Positions 38,171 to 50,029 of a stretch of DNA of 64,000 nucleotides are shown here, piece by piece. Made by a program: the position numbers and the translations under genes. The stretch spans positions 1-64,000 of the forward strand of contig JAIQDT010005008.1 in NCBI GenBank assembly GCA_021521415.1, read 5' to 3'. The notes under the pieces were generated by a model. The model was not told the DNA's origin. It ran no database searches and saw only the letters and a list, made by a program, of their open reading frames with translations. Numbering within the stretch: the first letter of the stretch is position 1; each line of letters opens with the position of its first letter. Source of the stretch: Bidens hawaiensis (lineage: Eukaryota > Streptophyta > Magnoliopsida > Asterales > Asteraceae).

Positions 38171-38593
38171 TGTCGAAACATGAAATGAATCTGACCTGAT
38201 CCAAGACGATGTTCCACGGTGTTAGAGATGAACGAACCACGTCTCGACCTTCTTCTCCAGCTAGCTTGAGATCTGCAATGGCCTTTTGGGGGTGTGGAGG
38301 TGACTGCTAAGAAATCTCGAGGATCTCTTGTTTACAGACACAAAAATGGTATGATGGCAGCTCTTACTGAGCATCCCCCCTTACTGAGCATCCCCCCTTT
38401 AGTAAGGAGGTGGAGACCTCCTTATATAAGGAGCCTCATGGCCACCATCATGGTACCCTAATGGGCCTAGCCCAATTAGGGTTACCTCCACAAAACCCCC
38501 TCAGCCCAATAATATTGTATTAGTCCATATAATAAAATAAGCCAGACATAATAAATTAAGGTCGTAAGCCGGGTTTAGTACCATACCCCTACA
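38171..38593 (-). repeat. Right (5') LTR of the LARD-like element
   Basis: A copy of 32876-33299. Its minus-strand TATA-like TTATATAAGG lies near 38420, with the ATGAT duplication just outside. Confidence 0.9.
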
Positions 38594-38598
38594 ATGAT

Positions 38599-39119
38599 GT
38601 AAACCATAACTTGGTTAACTTTGGTTTTATAGGCTAACATAGACTTGTTAGACTTTAATATGTATCACGTAATAAAAGGATATATAACTAACTGCTAGGA
38701 TTATACACACACATGGACATGAAAGCAACAAAAAAGAACACAAAAAGAACACAAAGATTTAGCATGCATTAGATATGTATATAGAGACTAATCTAGGGTT
38801 TATTACTTTATAATTAATCAATCATTAAAGGGGTTAGGCTTAGAACCGACTGCCCCTTTGCCCGTCCAGGCACCTTTCTCCTTTTCTGCGATCTCTACCA
38901 ATCGGTTGAAAAGGCTTTTGAACCCAACACCAATTTGTTATTATCCAACTCAACTACCACCTAACTTGTGGGTCAGATAATTACTAAGATAAAACTAAAC
39001 AAACTTTTTGCAATCTAACTTGGATACTTGTCAACTTTGGTTTCTCCATATTCACTAACTTATAAATACGGTCTAGAATTACCAAGTAACTAAAGAGATT
39101 TCAGGTAACCAAAAATTCG
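38599..39119. other. Host island between two LTR insertions, with an orphan coding-like segment
   Basis: On the minus strand 38937-38818 reads QIGVGFKSLFNRLVEIAE, then KEKGAWTGKGAVGSKP, and closes with NPFND and TGA. Composition and hydrophilic periodicity look coding. No family was recognised, and no acceptor preserves the full frame. It may be the last exon of a gene split by the nested LTRs to the right. Confidence 0.35.
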
Positions 39120-39814
39120 TATATTGTAACATCTGTATGTTGAGATTAATAAATAAAAGAAAATTTTAGTATTTATTGTGTGTGTCATTATTTAAATTTT
39201 GTTAAGTATAAAGAGATTGAGTTGTAGGCCTAGAACTTATGAATGGGCTTGAGAGAGTGGTTGCGGGCCTTAGGCCCAAGGGGTGGAATAGTTAAACCCC
39301 AAATTCTCCAAACACTCCTCATTTCCATCTCCATCTTCCCTACACACACTCAAGAATACACACATATTCTCTCTAAAACCCGAATCCACATCCGAGCCAA
39401 AGGGAGGGTAAATCTCGTGTTTAAACATCATCAAACAACAAGAAACACCACTAGATTTGTGGGTTGTTCAGATCCGAACCCAAACCCGAGACCATAAGGT
39501 GAGTTTTGGTTAAAAAGGTTAAGTTTTAAGGTCAGTTTCGACATGCAAACTGATATAACGATAGACCGGGCTGTAGGATGTAATAAAAACATAAACTTGG
39601 TAGGCCGTAACCCACCGGGTGCGATATAGAACAAAAAGGTGATGTTCGGACCTTGTAAAACATAGGTAGACAAAGTTGGTACGACCCAAAACACATAAAA
39701 AGAGTAAAATCGGGTCATAAGGAAGAGTCACGGAAGAAAATGGCTTTAAAATGGTAAAAATGAAGAATAGGAGATTCTGATCGCACGGTACAGAATCGCA
39801 CGGTACAGAATCGC

Positions 39815-40100
39815 ATCACATAGCCATGCGATGCGATTCGTTTTCCCATGCGATGCGATTCGTTTTGCATCCATGCGATGCGATTCGTTTTCCCATGCAA
39901 TGCGAATAAAATGTTCTCATGCGATGCGATTCGTTTTCCATCCATGCGATGCGAATTGTTTTGCATCCATGTGATGCAAATTGTTTTCTCATGCGATGCT
40001 AATTGTTTTGCATCCATTTGATGCGAATTGTTTTCTCATGCGATGCGATTCGTTTTGCAACCATGCGATGCGACTAAAATCTTATCATGCGATTGGTTTT
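39815..40100 (+). repeat. Tandem array of 22-28 bp units in LTR A
   Basis: Around ten units read CATGCGATGCGATTCGTTTT followed by CCATC or GCATC, with drift towards CATGCGATGCGAATTGTTTT. ORFs across it are artefacts. Confidence 0.85.
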
Positions 40101-40560
40101 ACATGCGATCCAAATTGTTGTAAAACGTAACCCCAGCCAGGGGCTCCGCCCCTGGACCCTGCCAGGGCTGCCGCCCCTCAACCCCGCTACCGCTGCCCCT
40201 AGACCCCCGTTAGTTGAGGGTTTCATTAACTTAGATGTATGAAGTAGTAGTAATAGATAATTGATACTCGTAACTTGTTACACAGTTAGCCGGGCACAGC
40301 TAAGGAAGGGTATTACCATTAACTCCGAGAGAAGCTGGCTACATGTGAGTTTCTAGCCCCATTTCTCTGTTATGTTTTCGGGGTTGTGTGCATACTCCTA
40401 TGTGATTAGTTAATACACTTACCTTAAGTGGTAAGTGCATGCCATATGAATGTTTATAAATGATACTTGTTTGGTATAGAAAGAGTTAAATGTATGTATG
40501 AAGATGTATACGAGAATAGATATAACTAATGTATGTATGGCATGTATGGTTTATATGGTT

Positions 40561-40704
40561 AAAGGGTTGCATATCCTAATAATATCTGTGAAGAGTAAAG
40601 GGTTGCAGACCCTAATAAGATCTGCGAAGAGTAAAGGGTTGCAGACCCTAATAATATCTGCGAAGATTGAAGGGTTGCAGACCCTAATAATATATGCGAA
40701 GGTT
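40561..40704 (+). repeat. Tandem array, 4 units of 36 bp in LTR A
   Basis: Unit starts are 40561, 40597, 40633 and 40669: AAAGGGTTGCAGACCCTAAT plus AATATCTGCGAAGAGT. Because 36 is a multiple of 3, a 75-codon frame with 12-residue repeats appears by chance. Confidence 0.9.
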
Positions 40705-42479
40705 ATAGGGCGGAAGGCTCTTTAAAATGTAGAATGGTTATGTATGTATAAAATAATGAAAGTAAGTTAAAGTACGAATGTATGGAAGTATGAAAGTAAG
40801 AACGAATGTAATATGTGTCTTCGGATATATATAAATGTGTAAGAATGTGAATGTAATGTAGGTTACCTGCTTAACTAGAACTCACTCATTGTAGCTAACT
40901 TTTAGTATGCACGCAGGTAAATAGGTTAAAGGAGTTGGCTTGAGGATGACACATGGAAGGGACTGGATGTCACACCCCAAACCAGGGCCTAGGAGTGTGA
41001 CCATCAGTTGGTACCTGTTTTGTAAATATATCAGAGTCGCGGGTTCATTTTAACGGAAGTCTTTAAATATTAAAATATTAATTTACATTCTCAAAACTAC
41101 TCGGGAATTAAACACCCAAGTTTCAGTTTTACAAAACCGTGATATTAATAATACAAGGATTTGTAACATTCAAAAACGAGCCATCTCGAGTGATCTTCTA
41201 CGACTCCAATCCTTGTATATCATCTATTATCATCTAATTACCTGCAAGGGTGGGAAAAACACGTCAGCTATATGCTGGTGAAACGTTGACTCGATAAAAC
41301 ATTTATAAGAGTCGTTAAATACAAACATAGTTTTCTATTCACAATCTCAGCAGGAATGCCTGTTCATTCCCGGGATTTGTACCACTACCCTACACACACA
41401 ATTCAAAGGTTCCCCGAGTACATAGCCCCTGTTCGGAGATAACTTTCCCCTAGGCTATGTAACCCTGTTGGAGAACCGGTTATGACTGAATTGGTTTTGT
41501 ATGCCAATTATCAGTTATGTTTGGATCCAGACACATGTGTATTCGGTCTGAGTTGCTTTTTATTATCTATTTTGTATTATAACGATTTTAGAGATTATAT
41601 CTCATGCAAACATTTATCAGACTCTTTGTAATAAACAACCAGTCTATTACAAGAGTAAAATCAGTTCAGACAGTAAAAGGTTAACTTGTTCACCTTATAT
41701 TACAGTAGGAAATATCAACCTCCTTGGCTTCAGTATGCTATTAACCTATATTCATAATAGGTATGCATAAGTACCTAGTTTGTATTATTCAGCAGACTTT
41801 AAGTCTGTTACAGTTTCAGCAGACTCGAGGTCTGATCAGCAGACTCTTAAGTCTAACCTAACCTTAGTATAGTTATAGTCGTTTTATGAAAATACTTTGG
41901 ATTTACATATGACATTTGGAATAGCACGCTTTAGCCTAATAAAGGATATCACGTTGGCAAACTTCTCCAGGTAAGCAAACGGGTCCCGCGGTTGATTGGG
42001 ATTTGTACGAATTGCTTTCCTTAGGCAAGAAGAGTCTACTAATGATACCCTCCCTTCCAATTACTACATGCCCGTCAAAATAATAGTTTTGATAACATTA
42101 CTTCACATGAAAGCAACGTCTTTACTTTATAAAACATTACTTGGAAAATATTAACAGTTTCACGACTATACTCTTAACTAAGTTGTAACTAGATATTTAA
42201 AGTAACTAGTAAAGTAACTTAACCCTATTCCTACCTTAATCGGCTTGACGGAACTTAAGAACTTTAGAAATCAGCAGCAATTCAGCTTGTACTTCGTTAC
42301 AAGACCAACAGCTCGTTAAACAGTGTAACGACACCTCGGTTCTTCACGAAAACGGCCCTCGACACCCTAGAACGCCCTTGGCACGATTACCTAGGTTAAG
42401 TGTGTGAAATGAAGGTGAAAATGAGATGCATTGGCTTGAACCCGTAGCTGCCCTTTTATAGGCGAGTTTTGCAGACCAT

Positions 42480-44874
42480 TGTGACATTTGTCAATTTCGG
42501 GTTATTTTATACTTGTATTCTTAATGTAAACCCGACCCGTTTTGTATCCCGAACCTTTCGATATTATCAAAATGATGAATTGTATGTTAAATATTTGTTT
42601 TATAGTTGTTGGATAAAAAAACACCCTTTTCGGTTCTTAAAATTCCCCGAAAACGCTCAAAACGAACTTCAGGGACTAAAACTACCAAAATGGAGACTTG
42701 AAGGACCTATTTGTAGTTTATGCTTCTTGGGTCTATAACCAACCCATTTTCATGAAACACCCTTTATGAAAAACCCATTCAACTTACTCTATATATACAC
42801 ACCCATCTTCTTCATTTGTGCTTGCTCATTTCTTCATTTCTCTCTCAAATTCTTGAATTCTAAGGTTGTTCTTCATAAGCTAATCTTTCATTTTAACTAA
42901 CTTCTCAACACTTAAAGCTTGATGTTACAACATAGATATAATATACACTCCTTTTTTACCTTCGGTCTTTCATTTCTCCGGTCTCGGCCGGTTGAAATGT
43001 CGGGCTAGTAAGGCAAGGTTATATGGAGGACTTTGTAGTCCTTGTTTATATATTTAACAAATCTAACCATATAACTTGTTATACTTGCTTAACTTCTACA
43101 TATTTTAGTTTATTGTTCATATTTGTCAATTTCCATGGTATTGGGTATGTGGTGACTAGCCTCGGTTTCATCCCGAGTTGAGAACCGAACCAAAAACCGA
43201 ACTTTTGTTTAAAAGCATTATTGTTAACTTTTTGAATGTAAAACTTGAGTATTATTATTTATAAGTTATTTTACAAGTTCCATGGTAATTGGGTATGTGG
43301 TAACCATCCTCGGTCTTATTCCGAGTCAAGGACCGAACCAAAAACCGAACTTTTGTTTAAAAGCTTTATTGTTAACTTTTTGAATGTAAAACTTGAGTAT
43401 TATTATTTATAAGTTATTTTACAAGTTCCATGGTAATTGGGTATGTGGTAACCATCCTCGGTCTTATTCCGAGTCAAGGACCGAATCAAAAACCGAACTA
43501 AACTGAGTTCACTCGCTTAAGACACACAAGTGTGTTTTTAGCCACCAGAACTCATATTTTTCTTCAAGATTATATTTTAAATCAATTTTAGTTAGTTTCT
43601 AAACATACTTGGCATGTCGGTAACCAACTTGATCTTATAACAAGTTCGAACCGATAAGGTCGTATACTCGCTTTACGAACGTTAAGGTTCTTCACAATAG
43701 AACTACATACTTGGTTAAGTCTATTTTGATTTTATTGAGTTATCTCATAACATTTATTATTTTGGGAAGTTAACTGTGAGCTTGGTCAATTATCAAGTCT
43801 CGAACCGACAAACCCGAACACTCGTTTATACCTCGTTTTGGGTATTCTTATAACCAAGGGTTTTGCAATATCGCATTTTAACCCACATTATTACTTAACA
43901 TAGGTTGAGTAAAAAAAGAAAAAAACTAATGAATGGAATACCGAGACCCGGTTTCGAGTAAACTTATTTTACAAAACTCGTTTCTTTAATTTATCAAATA
44001 TTTACATTTTAAATCCTAAACTTTATTTATTTACTTTATTTGTCATGTATTTTATTTTAAACCCTTCCAAGACTACCTACTAACACAAAACCCGTTTAAT
44101 ATAGGTCTTGCTCGTTAAACCGATCTCTCCAATTATTCACGACACTATCTTTCAAGTTACTTGTTAAAGTGAGTACTTTTTCATCCCCCGTTTTCCATCT
44201 TTCATTTTGGGGGTGGCATTGCATACTTATTCAAATTCAAATGATTTATACTTGAGTCTTAAACCACAACACGTATTGTATATGTTTACTTAAATAAATG
44301 CTCGATTTGGTGTTATATGTTTTACATGATTATGTGGAAATTCTTGAATGCTAAGGCGGGTAGCCTCATCAAAGTATGATCATACGTTAATTCCGAGTAT
44401 ATATGGTATCCCCATATAAAAAGGTGTCGTCAATGTATTCTTATTGACGATTTCATTATTGTCGTCAATGTATTCTTATTGACGGTTTTATTATCTAAAT
44501 TGTTGCTATTATTTATTGTTTTCATATACTAGTTGTGGATTTCATACTATATACTTATTGTCCAAAACTATGAAAATTGCTCACCAACCTTCGTGTTGAC
44601 AAACTCTATTTTATGCAATGTTACAGGTTTGATGTTAGCTTGATTGGATTACTTGAAGAAACTTATTATCTTGGCTTTAGGATATTAGAAAATAAAAGAA
44701 CAAGTTATTTGTTTATCTATCTATTTGGCATTTTGTATGAACAATTGTTGTGTTATTTATGATGATATGGATTTAAATGAGTTGTTTAAATATTCTAACT
44801 TTATAGTGTCATTGTGCAATGAGCAATCATGTCGCGCCTCGACGTTCCCCGCCTTCATTGGTCGGGGTGTGACA
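42480..44874 (+). mobile_element. Innermost solo LTR (C, family 1), TSD ACCAT
   Basis: Starts TGTGACATTTGTC and ends GGTCGGGGTGTGACA, with perfect ACCAT at 42475-42479 and 44875-44879. A CTATATATAC TATA box near 42790 sets plus orientation. It is the same family as 26044-28465, in the opposite direction. An internal duplication near 43260-43495 repeats GTAAAACTTGAGTATTATT and CCGAGTCAAGGACCGAA. Confidence 0.9.
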
Positions 44875-44875
44875 A

Positions 44876-45130
44876 CCATCACGTAGCGTGATGGCCTTTT
44901 CCCCAAGGTCGTCGCATAGCGCAACGCCGCAATTAATCAGAAGCTGCCACGTGTTGACACGTGATTGGCCACGTGTCCCGGGTTACTTAACCTGGTCATC
45001 GCGTAGCGTGATGGACCAGTTGGGTTTGGCCGTCGCGTAGCACGGCGCCCACCTTTTTCTTGAATTATGTGATTCTCTATCGCGTAGCGCGACGGAGTTA
45101 GTCAGGAGACCATCGCGTAGCGCGATGGGT
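44876..45130 (+). repeat. Six imperfect palindromes around GTAGC in LTR B
   Basis: Examples are CCATCACGTAGCGTGATGG, TCATCGCGTAGCGTGATGG, CTATCGCGTAGCGCGACGG and CCATCGCGTAGCGCGATGG. The last has an 8-bp perfect stem with a 3-base loop. LTR C landed at the start of the first. Confidence 0.8.
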
Positions 45131-45439
45131 CTCAAAACCCAAATTTTCCATTTTCAGTCCTTTAACTTTTAGAAATGGCATTTTTAGCCCAAAATTAGAT
45201 GGAGTATTTTCACGGTGTTACACTGGAAGACTGGCATCTTGAGAAGAAATATTATGATACTTTTATGTTACGTTAATACAAGATAACTTTTGTTAAGACA
45301 AGGTTTTATGTTTTGTAATGTAAAACTTGAAGTTTTAATTATTCCGCGAAAGTTTCAACTAACTCTAATATTTAGAACTGTGTTTATGAGTAAATCTAAC
45401 GCCCAATATAGGGCACCGGAAATGGGGCTTTACATATAT

Positions 45440-47272
45440 GGATTATAATACAAGGATTTAGTAATCAGGTACAGAAGTGGAAAAGGTTTTTTGACTAAAA
45501 TAGTTACGTGTAACACTACAACAACCAAAATTATGGTTTTGTTTATACATTAGTTAGTTACATGATAAGGGACCAGCTGAAGTGTCACTAAATGTTGATC
45601 AAGTCATGGTCCATTATGTGACTTTGATTCTATGATTGTGTTGCAAAAACTTCTGGATGCCTACACCTGAACCGGTTTTTTTTGGTTATCTACCCTTTTA
45701 TTTACCTTGAAAAAGCATGGCCACCTTACGTCCTTGAACTGATAACCATATTTGGCTAACCTAGCCATCTCCATCCATCGGGACCAACAAGGGGTATGCA
45801 TATATCAAAATATACGCAACTCAATTAAATAAAAAAACCAATATATTTCATAATCAACCATTTCAAAATAAAGAACTCGAGACAATGTTCAAGTACCAGG
45901 CATTACGGTGCTGAAGTAATGATGAGTGGGTAAAAGAATGCGTTTTTAATGTCTAATATCGTGTGCTTTAGCTATTTATATATATCGAACATGATTACTT
46001 TGAGATCTTTTATGATTGCAGGTGTGTTGGTGCTTAATGGAGCTAAATGGAGCTTAATGGAAACTATTGGGATGATACTCGAAAGTTAGAACGAAGATGA
46101 ATGAGACTGATAGTCAAGATATGGATAAAAAATGAAGAAGCCATACAGGCTGCAAATTGTGCCATCAGGGCCGCAATTTGTGGTCCTGTCTGATGAGGCG
46201 GGCCGCATGCAGGGGCGCAGATCAGGCAATTTTGGTAAAGGAGGCTGCAAGTTGCGGCCCTCTGAGCACAAATTGCGGCCTATTTCGTAAAAAGACGCGG
46301 ATTTTAGGTTTTTGCCTCCATATATAAATATAACCTTAGGGTTACGAAGAGGGAACTTCTCCCAGCCGTTTTGGGGTATCAGGAAGCCATTTTCCACCAT
46401 CCTAACACTTACGAATCACCACAATCATCCATGCTTTCATCCTTCTACACCATAATCAAGCTATTCAAGATGAAGATGCAAGGCTAAAGCTTCTGTGACC
46501 ATCTCCGGGAATAGGGTTGTGTTTGTAAGCAAGACCTTTTGTATTTTGAATCTTTGCATTGGAACTATAGTTGATTAGTCATTCAGTTGATTAATCTTTT
46601 GCGTTTGTTTGTGCATTCATCAGTTTTTCGTAATTGAATGTTTTGTGATTTTATCAGTCAATTGATTTGTGGTCATCAACTTTTAGGATTAGGTTCTTAG
46701 AGTCATTGACCCGTTTATCTCTAGCCATTAAATCACTTACATTTATCAAACCCTAAAATTGGTAATCAATTAGGTTATTATTCAACCAAACCAATTGTTC
46801 AGATCAAGTTCTGTCAATCAGTAAGGTCAAATATCTAGTCTTTTGATTATAGGTTAAAGCAAACGAGTTTTCCAAATAAGTTTAATCAATTGGTCTAGTT
46901 TCTTCACAACTTGAAACCTGGAGTTTTGTTACTTCTCTTTTAATTGTTTTACAACTTAGGTAATTGTGTTCTCATATTTAATCTGCTTGACATCGTCTGT
47001 CCGCCTAGCATATACAATTATTTATTAAACATTAAGCTCGATTAGCACTTTCCACTGATTCCCTGTGGATTCGACACCTTACTTGCCCTAGCTAGTAAAG
47101 GTAATTTATAATTGTTTTTGATTGACCTTTCGACATCGATCAAGTAACTCATGCCATACTCCCAAGAAAAGCTCGAACAACCTTTGTCAATAAGAACATC
47201 TCCAGCTAAGAACATCGCCGGACCTCCACATGACACAATCAACTCTCTTTCTCACTCTCTCTCCCTCTCTCT
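45440..47272. other. Intergenic DNA with retroelement leader debris
   Basis: On the minus strand 45785-45700 reads MEMARLAKYGYQFKDVRW to a GTAAAT donor, an exon-like island. 46130-46300 has GC-rich CTGCAAATTG/GCCGCAATTTG words. 46990-47120 (ATTCCCTGTGGATTCGACAC) resembles the leader after an LTR of a plant retroelement. No intact gene. Confidence 0.4.
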
Positions 47273-47280
47273 CACACACA

Positions 47281-48158
47281 CAATGACGAAGCCAGGATTT
47301 GTTTATGGGTTCGGGATATTTCGATGCTTATTCTTTTTCCATTGTCAAAGTTTTCGGGCCCGAATGGGTCGGACCAGATCGATCACTTGGCCAGATAAAT
47401 AAAACGCAATATCACTATCACAACAAAAATATATCGTTAACTTTCAATAAAATACAATTAAATTAAAAGATAATACATATAATTATAATTGTTCCCTATG
47501 AGTTTTCATATTTTGAAAACGATATCTTCAATCGCGATTTTAAAAAAGAATTCATTTTCAATATAACAAATATAAACATCATTCATACAATCGTCACCCA
47601 AATAATTACGCAAATCCGTCTTTACATGCTTCATTGAAGAAAACATTTCTCAAACGATAGACCAGCGTATATTGGTTGTTGGCCATGATTAAAACCTTGA
47701 GGCGAACCGACGAAGGCGATGAGGTAATTGACGTCTGGTCAATAGAAAGAAGTTGATCGGTTGTTGAGACGATGGCCGATGTTTTTGTTTGTTTATTTAT
47801 TTATTTTTTATTTAGTATGATGTTTAAAAATGTTAATTGGGTCGAATTTATTGACCCATTCTATGAGTAATTTTTTAATAATCTATATATTATAGGCTCA
47901 TATATAATGTTTTTTTAATAATTTTTATCGTTTTTTAAAAGCTTTTTATATTTTATAAAAAGAATATTCATTACCTAAAAACATATAACTGATTTTTTCA
48001 TAATAAATGGGTTCGATTTATTTTTTGTGAAAGGATACTGAGTTCGCTCACCGAAAAAAATGGGTTCGCTCGTCAATTCGACACTATAGATTATATATAA
48101 AACCGAAAAGAGACTGGGTTCGGCCGAACCCGATGGTGATAATGTGGCTCCGCCATTG
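47281..48158 (-). mobile_element. Deleted hAT element with transposase remnant
   Basis: The left end CAATGACGAAGCCAGG and the reversed right end CAATGGCGGAGCCA are inverted repeats. The flanks CACACACA (47273-47280) and CACATACA (48159-48166) match at 7 of 8. That test is weak because the site is a CA repeat. A minus-strand piece of hAT transposase is retained. Confidence 0.75.
47515..47655 (-). pseudogene. hAT transposase C-terminal dimerisation fragment
   Basis: The minus-strand translation contains MFSSMKHVKTDLRNYLGDDC and MNDVYICYIENEFFFKIAIE. This is the end of the hAT dimerisation domain (Dimer_Tnp_hAT) as found in TTF-finger transposases. An in-frame TGA lies near the 5' end, and the remaining catalytic region is gone. 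Confidence 0.65.
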
Positions 48159-48166
48159 CACATACA

Positions 48167-48850
48167 CACACAATCGTTCGAAGCTTGTTTGTAGTCACAA
48201 ACCTAGCCACTGGACTTCACCCGCACAACGCCTCCGTCCGGTTTCCCCTTCGCCCGACTCTTTCCACCTTAGCCCCAGACGACTCCATTGGAGCCTAGAG
48301 GTGCTCTAAAGACTCTTCTTGTGCGAACAAACTTGTTAGCGGTAATCCATTTCTTAATTATCAATCTCTAAATAAATCATGTGATTACACACCGACTATA
48401 AATGCATTGTCACTAAAGAGGTTGTGCTTAAGTGTAGGAGAATTAAGTAGTTACGGGTCCACTTATTATGAACTTATATTGGTAACCGTTAGTGTGAGTC
48501 AAATCATATTTCGGGTTTCTCAAATTAATAAAATTAGGTTATTCGAATTTTAAAATTTGAAGCTTCATTGGAATTTAAAATATATTCCAAAAATTTTATT
48601 CAAGTTGAAACACGCAAATCCGTCTTAACTTGAAATTCAAAACTTTATATAAATAATAGAAACGAAAAATGTAAAACAAAACACGTAATACGAGTAACAA
48701 AAACTAATATATATTTAATTAATACAATATAACCATGTGGTCCCTGGTTTATTAAAATAAAATCTGGATCAAATCAACAGCGTCCACGAGTCCACCCATT
48801 GACCACAGCAAACAAAGAATCCATTCATTGCTTTGCTACTCCTTTTCACA
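48167..48850. other. Intergenic DNA and promoter of the membrane-protein gene
   Basis: 48170-48340 is moderately GC-rich without a recognisable product. The region from 48780 should contain the promoter. The first non-coding exon of the next gene ends AACTCAAG at 48905, before GTAACA. Confidence 0.4.
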
Positions 48851-50029
48851 TTTTATTTAACATCTCCGATCTTCGCCATTCTCACATTACAATCTCAAAC
48901 TCAAGGTAACAATTAAAGAAATAAATAAATACTATTTTCAATCGCAAATCAATCGTGGTACTAACTTGCAACAGTTTGATTTGTTTTTTTATGAGATTTC
49001 TTTAATGTATGATTTCATCTGTTTGTATGTTTTCAACTTGATTATTAAATACTTTATTTATAATTATTTTATATATTTTGCGAAAAATCTTAATGAGCGT
49101 AAGCTCGAGCTCGGCTGTACAGTGTGGAATTAATATAAACAAGTCCAAAAGAGTTGAGACTTATAAATACATTAAATTAGGCTCTTTAAGGCTCGATGAT
49201 TCTAAACGATTAGGCGCACTATTTTGATTTAGACAGAATCATGAAAAATTGCTAAGCACGAGAAGGCGTGTGTTGTAGAGTCTAACACGCCTTCATTCCT
49301 TTTGCTTTCGATACGTTTGGGTCTCTTGCTCCCGATGTGGCTACGTTTCTGAAAGGAGTTCAGTGGGTCATGCACAGTAACTCAACGACGGAAGAACGAT
49401 AACTTTGTTTTCGGTAGAATCGGTTTTGCCATTCAAAAAGGGGTGGCGGCAGAGCTTGTTGCCCGCTTACCAGCCTTTCATGATAAGTTTTGCATCAGTC
49501 GTATCGTTATTCCGATCAAAAATCCCTAAAACATCGGTTTGAAACTCGGAATAAAAGTTAACGACGTTAAGTGTTTTTTAACGGAGGTCTATTGAGACAA
49601 AAATAGTTGAAAGTTGGGACCGCTGGTGGTGATTTTTAAAGTTGGGATTATTATCGGCCAATACACAAAAGTTGAGATTATTTATTTCCAATTTGCCGTT
49701 ATTATAATATAAAAACGACAATTGATGGGTTTATCAATCTGGCAGTCAATGTTGAGTAGCATGACGCGCTTTTTGAAATCTGTTAAATTAGAAGTCAGTT
49801 ATTGGATCAAAATGATCATACTGATATCTGTTATCGCAAGGTGTTTAATCAGTCACAATAATCAGTGCTAACTGTTTGGCTAAAATAATTATGAAAATAA
49901 TTCTCTGATTATTTTAGTATCAAAAGCAGACTTAGAAAAACAAGAATTTGTCTTAACAAAACAGATTTAGTATTCAAAATTAATTAAGCATCATACAAAC
50001 TTTAACATAGGTCTGTGTGTTTTAACAGG

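Larger units (their letters stand above)
32876..38593 (-). mobile_element. Complete non-autonomous LTR retrotransposon (LARD-like) with TSD ATGAT
   Basis: Direct LTRs lie at 32876-33299 and 38171-38593. They are nearly identical and are flanked by perfect ATGAT at 32871-32875 and 38594-38598. On the minus strand the 5' LTR is the right one. It is followed at once by a primer-binding-like TTGGCGCCATCCGTGGGAGG (tRNA-Asp type, TGGCGCC), and the left LTR is preceded by the polypurine-like TTGGGGGGCT. The 4.9-kb interior encodes no gag or pol. It is mostly GC-rich tandem arrays with GCGCATGC cores. Mobilisation would need proteins from a related autonomous element. Confidence 0.9.
40968..45222 (+). 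mobile_element. Middle solo LTR (B), TSD CTGGA, inserted in LTR A and split by C
   Basis: Starts TGTCACACCCCAAACC and ends CACGGTGTTACA, with perfect CTGGA at 40963-40967 and 45223-45227. After removing LTR C and one ACCAT, about 1.86 kb remains. The last third carries a series of palindromes. Confidence 0.85.
39125..45434 (+). mobile_element. Outermost solo LTR (A), TSD TATAT, split by insertion B
   Basis: Starts TGTAACATCTG and ends GGGGCTTTACA, with perfect TATAT duplications at 39120-39124 and 45435-45439. After removing insertion B and one CTGGA, the LTR is about 2.05 kb. It contains two internal tandem arrays and no coding region. The strand is nominal. Confidence 0.85.

Noticed and set aside
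40498..40725. 75-codon frame with 12-residue repeats
   Set aside because: Created by the 36-bp tandem array in LTR A.
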